A stretch of 25,008 nucleotides of DNA from CAYNOZ01 sp964398955 (lineage in GTDB: Archaea; Methanobacteriota_B; Thermococci; Thermococcales; CAYNOZ01): the NCBI GenBank assembly GCA_964398955.1, contig CAYNOZ010000014.1, positions 1 to 25,008 on the forward strand. The letters run 5' to 3'. Below, piece after piece: positions 8,302 to 15,862 of this stretch. The notes beneath the pieces were generated by a model, which had not been told where the DNA came from, did not search any database, and worked only from the letters and a program-made list of their open reading frames with translations. Position 1 is the first letter of the stretch, and every line of letters begins with the position of its first letter. The translations under genes and the position numbers were made by a program.

Positions 8302-8796
8302 TTAAAGACCGACTCCAAGAACTATCATCATTATTCCGATAACGAAACCGAATATAGCTGCAGTTTCTGGAAGTACACCGAATATAACATTCTGTGCTAA
8401 GGTATCTGAGTCTTTTGCAGTTGATCCTATTCCAGAGGATGTGGTTATTCCCTGTCCTATAGCAGAAAGCTGGGCAAGTCCAACACCAAGTCCTGCTCCT
8501 AGTATAATCAATGCTTTAACTTCAGCACCTTCTCCCAATGTAGACATAATTTCAGTAGCTCCACCAGGAATGGCACCCGCAGCAAATAGTATCAAGAAAG
8601 CGATAATGAACCCGTAAATAGTCTGGGTCATTGGCAGGCTCTCTAGAATTAATGAGTTCCTGAAATTATCAGGATCTTCAGCTACTGCTCCAGCGGCTGC
8701 AGATCCAGCTATTCCAATACCTAAAGCAGATCCGAACGCAGATATTCCAATTGCTAATGCAGCTCCTATCGCAACTGCCATTACAATACTTACCAT
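8302..8796 (-). CDS. atpK: ATP synthase c-ring subunit K, two hairpins, one Na+ site
   Basis: This is the membrane rotor proteolipid. The 164-residue protein has four transmembrane helices, as two tandem hairpins: about residues 5-38 with 48-75, and 92-125 with 135-163. The second hairpin has LPETAAIFGF, with the ion-binding Glu144. The matching place in the first hairpin reads LPMTQTIYGF, where Met56 replaces the glutamate. Thr57, Gln58, Tyr61, Gln115 and Glu144 correspond to the Na+ ligands of Enterococcus hirae NtpK (Thr64, Gln65, Gln110, Glu139); the 29-residue spacing between Gln and Glu is the same. This predicts a Na+-binding ring with one site per four helices, as reported for Pyrococcus. 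GGAGGA at the atpI end is its ribosome site. Confidence 0.96.
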   Translation of the reverse strand: MVSIVMAVAIGAALAIGISAFGSALGIGIAGSAAAGAVAEDPDNFRNSLILESLPMTQTIYGFIIAFLILFAAGAIPGGATEIMSTLGEGAEVKALIILGAGLGVGLAQLSAIGQGITTSSGIGSTAKDSDTLAQNVIFGVLPETAAIFGFVIGIMMIVLGVGL

Positions 8797-8799
8797 ATT

Positions 8800-10767
8800 T
8801 TATTCCTCCTTAAGTTTTAATTTAGTTAATTTTCTTTTAGATTTAAAAGGTGTAAATTCAACTCCTTCAGGCTCATAGAACTGCCCGAAGAATTCAACGT
8901 AATGAAGTCTTAGTGAATGTACAAAAGCTCCAAGAGAGTTTATTAACAGATTGAATAAATGACCTCCGAAGAAAACTATAATTGCGAATATTGCTCCAAC
9001 TGGAATTATCGATAACCTAATTGGCCAAGATAACTGAACAATCAAGTTAATAACCATAGCTATTCCAGTAGTTCCTAAGCCCAAGGCCAATAATCTGGCA
9101 TATGAGAACCAATCTCCTAAGAATCCGAATATATCGATAATGCTTAATAGACCTCCTATTGCTCCTTGGTCTTTAAGACCTCCGACTACGACTAAAATCA
9201 ATCCTACTCCAATCAATCCATAATCTAAAGGCTGTACATTGATTGCAAAAGCCCCAATGCCTAAGATTAGAAGTATCCAAGAACCATTATCCAATATTCC
9301 TTCAAGCACCTCGTTTTCCCTTATAGATAATACCAATCCTATAACATTTCCTAGCAATAGATGTGTGATCCCTATAACTAAGGAAACTCCTAGAACAAGC
9401 ATTGATCCTGTTAGCGGGTCCACGAGTCTCGGAACGATTGATCCAGTCATACCCATCATTTCTCCAACTGTTTCCGGGAAGTTACCGAAGTAACTACCGA
9501 ATACCGATCCTAGAATCATTGTAAAAAGACCTGATCCTATTATGATTGCGAATAAGTTGTAGGTACCATCTCTTTCCTCTTTATTCATTACTACGAAGGC
9601 TGATAAGCCTAGAAGGAACAGCCCGTAAACGAAATCTGTGAGCATGAATCCGAAGAATAATGAAAATGTTATAGCTATTATTGGAGTTGGATCAATCCTG
9701 TTAGGTTTAGGAACTCCGAACATTTTTGTTATTAATTCAAACGGTTTTACGATTGATGAATTCTCTAATAATGTAGGCACCTTCTCATCTTCGTTTTCTG
9801 GATTAGTATTTGTGTTTTCTGTCTTGAATATTATTTTTTCATCGGTAAAGTCTTTTAAACTTAATTCTAGTTCTTCCACTTCTTTTTTAGGTATCCATCC
9901 TGTTAAAACAAATGTTTCCCTGCTTCTTCCGAGTTTCTGATATTCTGAATTCTTGTCAATCTCATTTTCAATTATCTCAATCCATTTTTCAACTTCTTCA
10001 TAATGTTGATTAGAATATTCTTTAAATTCATTAACTACATTTTCTCTTTGATTTTCAAGATCTTCTAATTCAGATTCAAGTCGATTGATATTCTCTTCAG
10101 GAGTTCCCTCTAGTCCTGTAACATCTATTTCGTTAATATCTCTTTCAATATCTTCTAATTCCCCTAGAGAAGAGATTAGCACTACTTTTCTATCTTCTTC
10201 TAGTTCGTAGGTTTTCAAAAATGTGGAACTTGGGATTTTTTCCTCTAATTTTTCTTGTTCTATTTCCAGATATCCGAAGTAGTTCTGGATTCTACCTTCT
10301 GATTCCAGTAAACTTAGGTCTATATCTATTTCTTCAATTTCTTTTAGAGTATCTAGAGTTTTTTCAGATTTTTCAATCTTATTGTCAATTTCTTGAAGTT
10401 CTTGTGATAAGGAGTCTGTTTCTTTTTCTAGTTTTGAAATCACTTTTTCAGCTTCTTTATTTATTTCTTCAGTTCCTATGTAATCAATTTCCTTTTGTTC
10501 TGATCCTTTAGATGTTATCATTGACATCATAGAGGTTTCTTCTTCTCTGTACTGATCTAATGTTCTTTCAATTCTGTTTAATCTAGTAGCTAAAGTAGAT
10601 GTTTCTCTTTGAGCGCTAGTTCTTTCCTCTTTTTTCTTTACCTCTGCTTCTTTTATCTGTACTACTCCCTCTTCTTGCAGAAATGTAAGGATCTTATCCT
10701 TTTCATTACGAATTCCAATTATTCGAACTTTTTCCATATCTGCAGGCTTGAACATTTGATCACTCAT
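8800..10767 (-). CDS. atpI: A-type ATP synthase subunit I (a subunit)
   Basis: Subunit I is the membrane stator carrying the ion half-channels. The 655-residue protein has a large cytoplasmic half (about 1-350), rich in coiled coil, then seven or eight transmembrane helices. FSYARLLALGLG contains Arg558, matching the essential channel arginine of the V-type a subunit (yeast SYLRLWALSLAH), and SLRLHYVEFF carries the second conserved arginine (about 620). Length is normal. The start at 10767 overlaps atpH by 8 nt; ATG at 10755 with GAGTGA just before it is an equally good start. It is followed 3 nt later by atpK. Confidence 0.96.
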   Translation of the reverse strand: MSDQMFKPADMEKVRIIGIRNEKDKILTFLQEEGVVQIKEAEVKKKEERTSAQRETSTLATRLNRIERTLDQYREEETSMMSMITSKGSEQKEIDYIGTEEINKEAEKVISKLEKETDSLSQELQEIDNKIEKSEKTLDTLKEIEEIDIDLSLLESEGRIQNYFGYLEIEQEKLEEKIPSSTFLKTYELEEDRKVVLISSLGELEDIERDINEIDVTGLEGTPEENINRLESELEDLENQRENVVNEFKEYSNQHYEEVEKWIEIIENEIDKNSEYQKLGRSRETFVLTGWIPKKEVEELELSLKDFTDEKIIFKTENTNTNPENEDEKVPTLLENSSIVKPFELITKMFGVPKPNRIDPTPIIAITFSLFFGFMLTDFVYGLFLLGLSAFVVMNKEERDGTYNLFAIIIGSGLFTMILGSVFGSYFGNFPETVGEMMGMTGSIVPRLVDPLTGSMLVLGVSLVIGITHLLLGNVIGLVLSIRENEVLEGILDNGSWILLILGIGAFAINVQPLDYGLIGVGLILVVVGGLKDQGAIGGLLSIIDIFGFLGDWFSYARLLALGLGTTGIAMVINLIVQLSWPIRLSIIPVGAIFAIIVFFGGHLFNLLINSLGAFVHSLRLHYVEFFGQFYEPEGVEFTPFKSKRKLTKLKLKEE

Positions 10768-11074
10768 TCAATGAAACTAAAGTTTCTATAGCCTTATTAA
10801 CGGCTTCATCAAAATTTTCTTCGGCCTTTTCATTTATATTTTTTACTGTCTTTTCACCAAGATTCTCTATCTTCTCTGCTTCCTTTTTTCCTTCCTCTTT
10901 GTAATCATTCTTAATTTCTTTAACTTCCTCTTTAGCTTCTTTTTTCCTTTTTTCTATTTTCTCATTGGCTTTTTTCTTTGATTTTTTCACTACTTCTTCT
11001 AAGTTTTTCTCGGCCAATTTTTCTTTCTCTTCCGCCTGTTTTTCAATCTTTTTTATTTCTTCTAATTCTTCCAT
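10760..11074 (-). CDS. atpH: A-type ATP synthase peripheral stalk subunit H
   Basis: This 104-residue protein is nearly all Glu, Lys and Ala and predicts one continuous coiled coil. That, its size and its place before atpI fit subunit H, the partner of E in the peripheral stalk. Sequence conservation in H is weak, so the assignment leans on position and composition. The C terminus (NKAIETLVSL) is the usual short amphipathic end. It starts 4 nt after secD, with GAGGT overlapping the secD stop as ribosome site, and its stop overlaps atpI by 8 nt. Confidence 0.85.
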   Translation of the reverse strand: MEELEEIKKIEKQAEEKEKLAEKNLEEVVKKSKKKANEKIEKRKKEAKEEVKEIKNDYKEEGKKEAEKIENLGEKTVKNINEKAEENFDEAVNKAIETLVSLNE

Positions 11075-11078
11075 GTTA

Positions 11079-12614
11079 TTACCTCAGGAGATATTTTAAA
11101 ATTTCTCCATAGGCTGGTCTTGTGATAGTGATTCCAGCAGTAACTCCAATAATCGTGGTGATTGCAAATCCTTTCAATACACCGAGCCCTAAAATTGCTA
11201 ATGGAGCCATTGCAATTCCAGTAGTGAATGCAGCAGCTATTAATATGAATAAGGCTCTATTTATACTTTTATTAAGTCTAACTAATCTTCTTTTACCTGT
11301 TGCTTCTCCCACACTGAAAGTTTCATCAGTCATAACAATTTGCTGGTCGACACCCGTTCCTATTGTTGTAATTATTCCTGCAATACTCGGAAGGTCGAGA
11401 TTCCAATTAATTATTGCTGCTACTCCTAATATAATAAATATTTCTGATAAGCTCGTGAAAACTAAAGCAGCTGAAATTTTAGGATTTTTATATCTTAATC
11501 CAATAATAGCTGCTATTACAATCATAGCGGCTAATCCAGCTATTAATATTTGTTGTTTAAATTCTTCACCTAGTGTCGGTGAAACTCGATATGTTCTAAC
11601 AATTTCAGTGTCTATAGGAAGTGAACCTGATTGTAAGATAGCGCTCACTTGTTTAGCTTCATTAGAAGCGGCAACTTGATTTTGTGCTCCACCAGTAATA
11701 CTCACACTCTGACTTACTCTACCTTGGGTAAGTTCTTCAGCGACTGGGTATGGGCCTTGATGCCCGATACTTTCTTTAATGAATTTTGTTACTTCGCTTT
11801 GGGAAAGTTCAGAGGCAAATGTTTTATTTTCAACTTCATATTGTTCTCCATTAATTTGTTGAGATACTCCAGACAACTGATCCCAAGCGCCTAGATAAAT
11901 TAGAGTTTTATTTTCATCCATTAAGGAATCGAATTCTGTTCTATTAAATTGATCCGCATTAATCACTTGTACATCAAGGTCCTTGGATATCCGATCGATT
12001 AGTAGTGGAGCTTCTCTATTAACTTGTTGTGATATTGGTTGATTAAAGAAATTGTATGCTTCGTTTGATGCAATAATGATCGAATTTTGAGGTGGATCTA
12101 CGTACATATCTACTGGGTAGTTAGGTTTTCCTTCGGCGAGGTTGGCAAATTTTTCTGCTGAACTTTGAGTTAGGTCAAATGGAACAATCCATTCCGTTCC
12201 ACTGCTTTTTAACCTAATTTCATTTACTCTTTGTATATCAGATCCTGTAGCAAATGTTTCACCGTTGAATTGTGCGATAAATACTCCTTCTCGCCTTAAT
12301 ATTTCTTCTACTCTTTTTTGTTCTTCGGTCGAAGTATTTGCAACTTCAACTGTAACGTGTTCGTTATCTTGTAGAGGTCTTACTTGAATGTCTTTAACTC
12401 CTAAACTGTTTAATCTTTCGTTTAACACTTTTACTATTGTATCCATTTCTTGATCTGATGCTTTTCTGTCTAATTGAAGTTGTATGGAAGTACCACCCTC
12501 TAAATCAATACCATATTGTAATCCTAATCCGTATACTGATACTGCGGATAAAGCTAGAACCCCTACGAGTAATACAACTTTCCAGTTCATTCTACCGACT
12601 CTCCAGTTCTCCAT
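11079..12614 (-). CDS. secD: Protein-export membrane protein SecD
   Basis: SecD works with SecF beside the SecYE channel and uses the ion gradient to drive late steps of protein export. The 511-residue protein has one N-terminal transmembrane helix, the LGLQYGIDLEGGTSIQLQL motif (archaeal form of GLDLKGG), a large external domain and five C-terminal helices. IAGIITTIGTGVDQQIV carries the membrane aspartate at the place needed for ion-driven work in bacterial SecDF. It is encoded after secF, the archaeal order. ATG at 12590 would give the common ATGA overlap with the secF stop and has GGAGAG before it; the 12614 start has AGGT, so the start is open. Confidence 0.95.
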   Translation of the reverse strand: MENWRVGRMNWKVVLLVGVLALSAVSVYGLGLQYGIDLEGGTSIQLQLDRKASDQEMDTIVKVLNERLNSLGVKDIQVRPLQDNEHVTVEVANTSTEEQKRVEEILRREGVFIAQFNGETFATGSDIQRVNEIRLKSSGTEWIVPFDLTQSSAEKFANLAEGKPNYPVDMYVDPPQNSIIIASNEAYNFFNQPISQQVNREAPLLIDRISKDLDVQVINADQFNRTEFDSLMDENKTLIYLGAWDQLSGVSQQINGEQYEVENKTFASELSQSEVTKFIKESIGHQGPYPVAEELTQGRVSQSVSITGGAQNQVAASNEAKQVSAILQSGSLPIDTEIVRTYRVSPTLGEEFKQQILIAGLAAMIVIAAIIGLRYKNPKISAALVFTSLSEIFIILGVAAIINWNLDLPSIAGIITTIGTGVDQQIVMTDETFSVGEATGKRRLVRLNKSINRALFILIAAAFTTGIAMAPLAILGLGVLKGFAITTIIGVTAGITITRPAYGEILKYLLR

Positions 12615-13423
12615 TTCAATATACCTGCGTTAAATAACCAGGTATTCATTAGGTCAGCTATAATGCCTAAAATTAATACTGATGCTATACTATCAAGTAT
12701 TTGAGATGAGTTAACAATATAGACAACAAGTAAAACGCTTAAAGTTGTTCCACTCATCATTAGTCCGGTTTGAAGTGCGTTAGTATATTTTTCTTCGTAT
12801 TTACCGCTCCGTTTTAAAATTCTAGTTGTTAGCAAAATATTACTATCCACTGCATATCCGATTAACATGAGTAAGGCTGCGATAGTTCCTAATGTAAGAG
12901 GTATTCCTAATACTGCCATAAGACCTACAGATATAACCATATCAGAAAAAGCACAATAAATTATTGTTAAAGAGGGTATTATGTCTCTAAATGTGATAAA
13001 TACTACTACAATCATTCCTAAAAATGCTATTCCTAAGGCTTTGAATCCTTGAATTTGTGTTGAACGTCCGAAAGAAGCTCCTATTTGTTCAGAGCTAATT
13101 GAATCGTCTGGAGGGTTTATCTCAGTTCTAATCAAGTTTGTTAACTTATTTTCGTCTATTCCTGAAGGGGCTTCAACTAGAAGACCTGTTGTTCCTTGTA
13201 AGGATCTGACTTCAATTCTTGAATCTCCCATTTCATCTTGTAAATAGGTCTCTAATTGTTGTGGGTTATAATCTACGTCTGTAATGGTTACCCTAGATCC
13301 TCCTTTTAGATCTATTCCTAGTGAAGGCGGATTTAAGGCTCCTATTGTAGCCATTAATATAAAGAATATAATAGGAATTGCAATCATCTGTTTATATGAT
13401 AGTTCTGTAATTCTGTCGAACAT
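12587..13423 (-). CDS. secF: Protein-export membrane protein SecF
   Basis: SecF is the partner of SecD. From ATG at 13423 it is 278 residues, with a first helix (about 12-32), the LGIDLKGGSRVTI motif, a small external domain and five helices. TLGTIAALLMLIGYAVDSN holds the conserved aspartate of helix 4, and LTTRILKRSGKYEE follows it. I prefer 13423 to the upstream ATG at 13438 because GGAGG sits about 8 nt before it and a TATA-like box lies at a fitting distance upstream. It is the first gene of the 13-kb operon. Confidence 0.95.
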   Translation of the reverse strand: MFDRITELSYKQMIAIPIIFFILMATIGALNPPSLGIDLKGGSRVTITDVDYNPQQLETYLQDEMGDSRIEVRSLQGTTGLLVEAPSGIDENKLTNLIRTEINPPDDSISSEQIGASFGRSTQIQGFKALGIAFLGMIVVVFITFRDIIPSLTIIYCAFSDMVISVGLMAVLGIPLTLGTIAALLMLIGYAVDSNILLTTRILKRSGKYEEKYTNALQTGLMMSGTTLSVLLVVYIVNSSQILDSIASVLILGIIADLMNTWLFNAGILKWRTGESVE

Positions 13424-13462
13424 CTGTGTTTCCTCCATGTTGGGTAATGATAAGAAATTACT

Positions 13463-13474
13463 CTTAAAAGGTTT
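13463..13474 (-). promoter_or_regulatory. Candidate TATA/BRE promoter of the secFD-atp operon
   Basis: On the minus strand ACCTTTTAAGAG lies about 40-50 nt before the chosen secF start. The usual TATA-to-start distance would place transcription start near 13445, giving a leader of roughly 20 nt that contains the GGAGG site. This is a sequence match only. It is the only good candidate seen before the operon, and the tight gene packing makes it the likely main promoter. Confidence 0.45.
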
Positions 13475-14061
13475 TCGAGATTTTTTTCTGATAAAGGTTA
13501 AAGGCTGTAAGAGATCGATTTTTTATCATTAAAGGATTTTATTTACCTTTCTTGATATTGTTAAATTCTTTTTTTATTTTTACGAGGGTGGTTGTTGTAA
13601 TATCTTTGTTAGCTTTTAATATGGTTTTTTGTTTTCCATTTATTTTATTTGATTCTTTTGTGGGGTTTTATATTTATTTGGTTTGATCTTATGTAAAGTT
13701 TTTGGTGTAAAATTTTTTGTAACATACGATTTAAACCTTTCGTTAAACAAAACATTCTGCAAAAAATTTAACCAACTAAAAAATTAACTAAAATTCTTTC
13801 TAACAAATTAATAAAAGATCAACTAAAAGAAATTATCCTCCCATAATAATATCCAAATACATTAAACAACAAGATGAAAAAAATTAAAGCTAATTTTTAA
13901 ACAACTCATAAAAAATAAAGAAAAACTTGAATAAATAAAAAAACAATTTATAATAATTTAGTTATTACTTTAAGTTATTGAGACCGGATTTTATTTATTT
14001 TTTACCAAGATTTTGATTTCTAAATACACATTTCATTATGCCAAAATAGAACTTATATTTT

Positions 14062-14090
14062 AAATTAAGTAAAGGGTAAATACTTAATTT
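14062..14090. promoter_or_regulatory. Perfect 10-bp inverted repeat, candidate operator
   Basis: AAATTAAGTA and TACTTAATTT are exact reverse complements, separated by AAGGGTAAA. The centre lies about 143 bp before the putP start and about 100 bp upstream of its nearest TATA-like box. The size, symmetry and place suit a dimeric regulator binding site, perhaps a proline- or amino-acid-responsive Lrp-type protein, but no regulator is encoded nearby. High A+T content raises the chance background. Confidence 0.4.
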
Positions 14091-14172
14091 TCAACAGAAA
14101 ATGGAGATATTTTGCAAAGAATTCTAAAATTTATGAAAAGATTTAAAAGGTAGAGTTTTCACATATCAATAT

Positions 14173-14212
14173 CGATTTAAATAAGAAGAATAAATAAGCA
14201 AAAATATGGAGG
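14173..14212 (+). promoter_or_regulatory. putP promoter and ribosome binding site
   Basis: CGATTTAAATAA at 14173-14184 is a TATA-like box, and GGAGG at 14208-14212 precedes the ATG at 14219 by 6 nt. The implied leader is very short. Another TATA-like element, GATTTAAAAG at about 14143-14152, would give a leader of about 45 nt. Which one is used cannot be told from sequence. Confidence 0.45.
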
Positions 14213-14218
14213 ATTAAA

Positions 14219-15712
14219 ATGGTAGAAGCTGGAACTCAAACAATGATAGCTCTGGTTGGTTATCTAATAATTGTATTAGGAATAGGTTATTGGTCAGCCA
14301 GAAAAGTAGAAGACGAAGAAGATTACTTTATAGGAGGATACAAATTACCAGGATTTGCCTTAGCACTTTCCGAAAGAAGTACAGATATGTCAGGATGGTT
14401 ACTAATAGGAATGCCAGGATTAGCCTATGCATCAGGACTATCAGCTATATGGATATTATTAGGAACAGCAGGAGGAGCCGTATTCCAATGGATATTCTAC
14501 TCTAGAAAATTCATGGAAGAAAAAAGAAAATCAGGAGCAGTAACCCCCAACGACTATATCGCAAAAAGATTCCCTGGTGGAGCTAAAACCATAAGAACAA
14601 TAGGAGCAATAATAGTATTTATATTCTACATAGCATACGTAGGATCTCAATTTGAAGCTGGAGGAAAAGTTCTTGACCAAACATTCGGGATCGATCCTCA
14701 AATAGGCATAATAATAGTAGCAGCTATAGTGATAGTATATGCCTTAGCCGGTGGATTCATGACAGTAGTTTGGACAGACACCCTTCAAGCATTATTAATG
14801 GTTTTCACCTTGGTAGTACTACCTGCACTCCTACTAATTGATGTTGTAGCAGACCCTACTTTATCAATTATGGGAGCCTTAGAGGCATCCGGAGGTGGTA
14901 GAGCCTCATGGTTAGCAGGAAAATCAGGGGCCGCAGCAGGATTACTACTCGGAGCTAACCTAAGCTGGTTCTGGGGATATATGGGAGGAGAACCTCATAT
15001 ATTTGTCAGAATGATGGCATTAAAAGATGAATCACAGAGAAGAGCAGGAATAATAACAGCAATTACCTGGGGAACTCTAACATCAGCAGGAGCATTTCTC
15101 CTAGGACTATTGGCAAGAACAATCCATAAAACCCCACCAGAATTAGTAGCGGACCGAGAAATGGTACTACCTTACATGGTCCTACAACATACACCCGGAA
15201 TACTAGGTGGAGTTCTATTAGCAGGAGCAATAGCAGCAATGATGTCAACCGCAGACTCACAATTAGTAATGGCAAGCTCAGCAGTAGCAGAAGACTTCTA
15301 TAATAAAGTCATCAGTAGTGAGAAAAAATTCTCACAAAAAATGAGATTAAGAATATCCAGACTCGCAACCCTAGCAATAGGAATTATAGGTCTCATACTA
15401 GTTTCAACCACAGAAGGATTCGTATACACTATCGTAGGATGGGGTTGGGCCGGACTAGCTGGAGGATTTGGACCAGCAATGACATTATCATTCGTCTGGG
15501 ACAGATTCAACAAAGCAGGAGTAATAGCATCATTCATAGTAGGACCCGCTTTCACAATAATATGGGTAGTATCAGGACTATCATCACAAATCGTAACCGC
15601 AAGATTACTGAGTTTCCCTGTAGGTTTCATCGCAGCAGTAATAGCAACCCTAATATGGGAAAAATCTGAAAAAGAATCTGAAAAACAGACGGCATCTCCT
15701 GAATCTCAATAA
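14219..15712 (+). CDS. putP: PutP-type Na+/proline symporter (SSS family)
   Basis: This 497-residue, roughly 13-helix carrier imports proline with Na+. The segment STDMSGWLLIGMPG at 54-67 matches E. coli PutP, with Asp56 and Ser58 equivalent to its Asp55 and Ser57. MMSTADSQLVMASS carries Ser343-Thr344, equivalent to the Na2-site Ser340-Thr341. VVWTDTLQALLM is a further SSS family motif. The C-terminal tail is short and charged. It lies 150 bp upstream of the pdhAFXB genes in the same direction, which strongly supports proline as substrate; other SSS substrates are possible. Its codons end mostly in A or C, unlike the pdhA gene that follows. Confidence 0.92.
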   Translation: MVEAGTQTMIALVGYLIIVLGIGYWSARKVEDEEDYFIGGYKLPGFALALSERSTDMSGWLLIGMPGLAYASGLSAIWILLGTAGGAVFQWIFYSRKFMEEKRKSGAVTPNDYIAKRFPGGAKTIRTIGAIIVFIFYIAYVGSQFEAGGKVLDQTFGIDPQIGIIIVAAIVIVYALAGGFMTVVWTDTLQALLMVFTLVVLPALLLIDVVADPTLSIMGALEASGGGRASWLAGKSGAAAGLLLGANLSWFWGYMGGEPHIFVRMMALKDESQRRAGIITAITWGTLTSAGAFLLGLLARTIHKTPPELVADREMVLPYMVLQHTPGILGGVLLAGAIAAMMSTADSQLVMASSAVAEDFYNKVISSEKKFSQKMRLRISRLATLAIGIIGLILVSTTEGFVYTIVGWGWAGLAGGFGPAMTLSFVWDRFNKAGVIASFIVGPAFTIIWVVSGLSSQIVTARLLSFPVGFIAAVIATLIWEKSEKESEKQTASPESQ

Positions 15713-15718
15713 ATAATT

Positions 15719-15745
15719 CCTTCTTTTTATTTTTAATTTAAATTT
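15719..15745 (+). terminator. T-rich terminator after putP
   Basis: Directly after the putP stop, CCTTCTTTTTATTTTTAA and the following bases form T-rich runs on the coding strand, without a stem. This is the usual form of an archaeal terminator. It suggests putP can be transcribed separately from the dehydrogenase genes. Confidence 0.4.
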
Positions 15746-15813
15746 GAAGAATATTATCTAAAAATTGAAGTTAATACAGTATTATTTGATTAATAAAGTA
15801 AATTTTATTCGGA

Positions 15814-15850
15814 ATTTAATATTTTAGAAGTTAAAAGATATTTAAAATAA
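15814..15850 (+). promoter_or_regulatory. Candidate pdhA promoter
   Basis: TTTAATATTTTAG (about 15817-15829) lies about 40 nt before the pdhA ATG at 15863, and GATATTTAAAATA lies closer. The first is at a better distance for a leader holding the weak AGGT site at 15853-15856. A short AATACAGTATT symmetry at about 15774 is nearby. All are A+T-rich matches with modest support. Confidence 0.3.
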
Positions 15851-15862
15851 GTAGGTATTAAA

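Larger units (their letters stand above)
13439..14218. other. 780-bp non-coding divergent region
   Basis: No credible gene is found in either direction. The plus strand from about 13540 to 13730 is extremely rich in G+T (13621-13680: 49 of 60), and then turns abruptly rich in A+C (13741-13800: 41 of 60; 13861-13920: 42 of 60). The region holds the secF promoter on its left, and a 10-bp inverted repeat and putP promoter elements on its right. I see no tandem repeats, no tRNA and no convincing stem-loop RNA. Confidence 0.6.

Noticed and set aside
11122..11679. Plus-strand open frame of about 185 codons opposite secD
   Set aside because: It mirrors the transmembrane half of SecD; its hydrophobic look comes from the complementary strand of membrane helices.
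13439..14218. Replication origin in the large non-coding region
   Set aside because: There is a skew switch and high A+T content, but no Orc1/Cdc6 gene and no ORB-like repeats, and similar skew switches occur inside genes elsewhere.
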